Shown piece after piece: positions 62,465 through 64,000 of a stretch of DNA of 64,000 bases. The notes under the pieces are model-generated. The model did no database searches. It was not told the origin of the DNA and saw nothing but the letters and a program-made list of their open reading frames with translations. A program made the translations under genes and the position numbers. This DNA is from Sandaracinus sp964481145 (lineage in GTDB: Bacteria > Myxococcota_A > Polyangia > Polyangiales > Sandaracinaceae), in the NCBI GenBank assembly GCA_964481145.1, contig CAYZTA010000012.1:1-64000 (forward strand). Direction: 5' to 3'. Within the stretch, counting starts at the first letter, position 1; each line of letters begins with the position of its first letter.

Positions 62465-63367
62465 GTGGATCTCGAACGAACAAGTGTGGCGGACCCCGTT
62501 CGCATCTCGCGCTACGGGATTGAGAAGAAGCTTGGCGATGGGGCGTTGGGTACCGTTTATCTTGCCCAAGACGAACGGTCGCGAAAGCCTGTGCGATTGC
62601 GGGTGCTGCCGGAAACCATTCATCTCGATCCGGCGCGACGTGCGCGTGAGATTGCGGACGCAAGAGCTGTGATGGAAGTGGAGCACCCCGGGCTCGCGGC
62701 GGTTCTCGATGTCGCCGATAGCCCCGAGGGACTTCTTCTCGTCAGCGAGCCGGCACCAGGATCGGCGCTTCGCGATGTGCTCGAGCAGCGAGGCAAAATC
62801 GACGTGGCTGAGGCGTTACGCCTCACGACAGAGATGGCGAGTGCCATGGCGGCTGCGCATCGGAGAGGCATCGTTCACGGGATGCTCGGAGACGAGCGCG
62901 TATTCATTTCGAACGATGGGCGCGTGCATATCGTCGATCTGGGGTTGCTCGAGCTGATGCGATCTCCCGTCGAGATTGAGATCGATGCGCGTGTGGACGT
63001 GTACTCGATGGGAGCGATGCTCTACGAGATGCTCAGCGGCGTTCGCGTCAATACGAATGAGCTTTCGAGTGAACCGCGCGAAACGTTACCTCCATTCGAT
63101 CGTCTTGCGCCGGAGGTGCCTCAAGATTTGATCGACGTCATGAAGAAGGCGACGGCGTCAGAGCCTAGAGATCGATTCGTCGACGCAGATGAGTTGCTGA
63201 CGGCGCTTTCTCGCGTGGTGTTGCCGAGTGAACCCATCACGGAAGAAGCGTCGGCCGTGCGTGGCGAAATCGGTGGTGCGAGCGTCACACGATGGATCTT
63301 GGGCGCTTCGATCATGCTTGCGCTTTTGATCACGATCGGCATCGCGCTCGTCATGAACGGTCATTAG
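62465..63367 (+). CDS. membrane pseudokinase
   Basis: 300 residues. A Hanks-type fold: glycine loop KLGDGALGTVYLAQD, then the invariant Lys position reads RLRVL (K to R), the catalytic loop is VHGMLGDER (HRD to HGM, Asn lost) and DFG is DLG. A C-terminal transmembrane helix (ASIMLALLITIGIALVM) follows. All three catalytic positions are altered, so it is likely a pseudokinase acting as a scaffold. Start GTG 62465. Its stop overlaps the convergent gene by four bases (TTAG). Confidence 0.85.
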   Translation: MDLERTSVADPVRISRYGIEKKLGDGALGTVYLAQDERSRKPVRLRVLPETIHLDPARRAREIADARAVMEVEHPGLAAVLDVADSPEGLLLVSEPAPGSALRDVLEQRGKIDVAEALRLTTEMASAMAAAHRRGIVHGMLGDERVFISNDGRVHIVDLGLLELMRSPVEIEIDARVDVYSMGAMLYEMLSGVRVNTNELSSEPRETLPPFDRLAPEVPQDLIDVMKKATASEPRDRFVDADELLTALSRVVLPSEPITEEASAVRGEIGGASVTRWILGASIMLALLITIGIALVMNGH

Positions 63368-64000
63368 TGACGGCGAGGTGCTGTTGGGCGACGTTTGGTG
63401 CTGCTTCTGCGCGGTGTCTCGCGCTGACGTTTCACGGGGCGTCGTTTCGAGATTCGTTCGGCTTGCGTCGGTCGCGAGACCTGTGTCGTTCTCGAGGTGC
63501 GCGCCGGTTCGAGAGCCTCCTCCTCGGACGGAGGGGAATCGAGAGGTTCTGCAGCGGCGCCCACCGACGCGTCGATGGGGGGGGAAGCCATGGTGGCGGC
63601 GGAGCGGTCCTCATCGCCTGCGTCGATTCCTGCGTCGGTCGACCCCGCAGAGATCGTCGAAGCTTCGCCAAATGAGGAGAGATCTTCGTGGTCTTCGCCA
63701 CTCGCGATCCAAACTCCGGCGAACGTGGCGCCTGCTGCTGCGGCCAGACCGAGCGCAAGGAGCGAGCTCAATAGAGATCGTGGCTGGGATTTGCGGGCTT
63801 GCGTTGTGGAGGGAGAGCCGACCGGCGCAATGATTGTGGGCGCATCCACGAACCCAACACGTTCGGCGAGCGTGGGATCACCCGCCATCGAATCGCCTGC
63901 GCTCGAGTCGATGGCGTTGGGGGTGGCGCGTGCCTGTACGACGGGAATGGGCGCGTCTCTGCCGCTGTTCGACGAAAATCTTGGAGAGGGACGGCGTCCC
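63364..64000 (-). CDS. partial gene, membrane protein with basic C-terminus
   Basis: The minus frame is open from beyond 64000 to a TAA at 63364, so the 5' end lies outside the window. The visible ~210 residues contain a transmembrane helix (SLLSSLLALGLAAAAGATFA) followed by an acidic Ser/Asp/Glu stretch and a very basic end (KRRPVKRQRETPRRSSTKRR). This is the layout of the C-terminal part of a myxobacterial Ser/Thr kinase or secreted anchor protein. The domain is not identifiable. Confidence 0.5.
   Translation of the reverse strand, partial: GRRPSPRFSSNSGRDAPIPVVQARATPNAIDSSAGDSMAGDPTLAERVGFVDAPTIIAPVGSPSTTQARKSQPRSLLSSLLALGLAAAAGATFAGVWIASGEDHEDLSSFGEASTISAGSTDAGIDAGDEDRSAATMASPPIDASVGAAAEPLDSPPSEEEALEPARTSRTTQVSRPTQAERISKRRPVKRQRETPRRSSTKRRPTAPRRH

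Noticed and set aside
1..64000. tRNA, rRNA or CRISPR arrays
   Set aside because: Searched by eye for conserved tRNA T-loop and regularly spaced repeats; none were convincing. A dedicated tRNA scan would be decisive.

Overview
The window looks like a chromosomal stretch from a high-GC Myxococcota (delta-proteobacterial, probably Polyangia) genome. This is inferred from content: a Cys-rich secreted protein ending in a MYXO-CTERM-type sorting tail, a very large Ser/Thr kinase/AAA/TPR protein beside a myxobacterial-type sigma-70 factor, a kinase-like protein lacking catalytic residues, several Cys-rich or beta-helix lipoproteins, and thrombospondin type-3/VWA proteins. No rRNA, tRNA or CRISPR array was recognised.

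Region 1 (1-6940) is an accessory, decaying zone. It holds an N-truncated alpha/beta hydrolase, a ParDE-type toxin-antitoxin pair, a HEAT-like protein with a long Asp/Glu tail, remnants of at least three transposase families (a frameshifted minus-strand transposase, an IS3-type orfA start, an IS110-type tail), a frameshifted membrane protein, and a RecD2 N-terminus abutting a kelch fragment. Region 2 (6937-24802) is mostly intact: a lamin-tail lipoprotein, HNH endonuclease, a MinD/J-like/HTH fusion protein in an overlapping operon with Maf and YggS, aldo/keto reductase, YheT-like hydrolase, NIDO/MYXO-CTERM protein, DUF3516-type DExH helicase with a VWA/TSP3 lipoprotein, a flavoprotein without redox cysteines, and a diguanylate cyclase.

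Region 3 (24770-40672): an alpha/beta hydrolase, a GT2 + CDP-glycerol glycerophosphotransferase fusion, the dnaX-ybaB-recR operon followed at once by an orphan SctV/FlhA-type export-gate gene, a proline-rich beta-barrel-like protein with a strong terminator, a cytochrome P450, and two translationally coupled beta-helix lipoproteins. Region 4 (40811-45888) is accessory again: an AT-rich ORF, a two-TM repeat protein, and an ECF-sigma/membrane-regulator/secreted-protein module lying between two 185-bp direct repeats (about 98% identical).

Region 5 (45889-64000): the giant kinase divergent from its sigma factor, alaS, a second RelE/ParE-type toxin-antitoxin pair with a palindromic upstream region, a coupled ATP-grasp/GrpB pair, recN, a small nucleotidyltransferase cassette bracketed by an exact 162-bp duplication of the recN 3' end, prfC, an Rpn/DUF4351-like protein, a pseudokinase, and the 3' part of a gene that runs off the window.

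Housekeeping genes (dnaX, recR, alaS, recN, prfC, maf) are intact and evenly spaced. Novelty concentrates in regions 1 and 4 and at the recN cassette.
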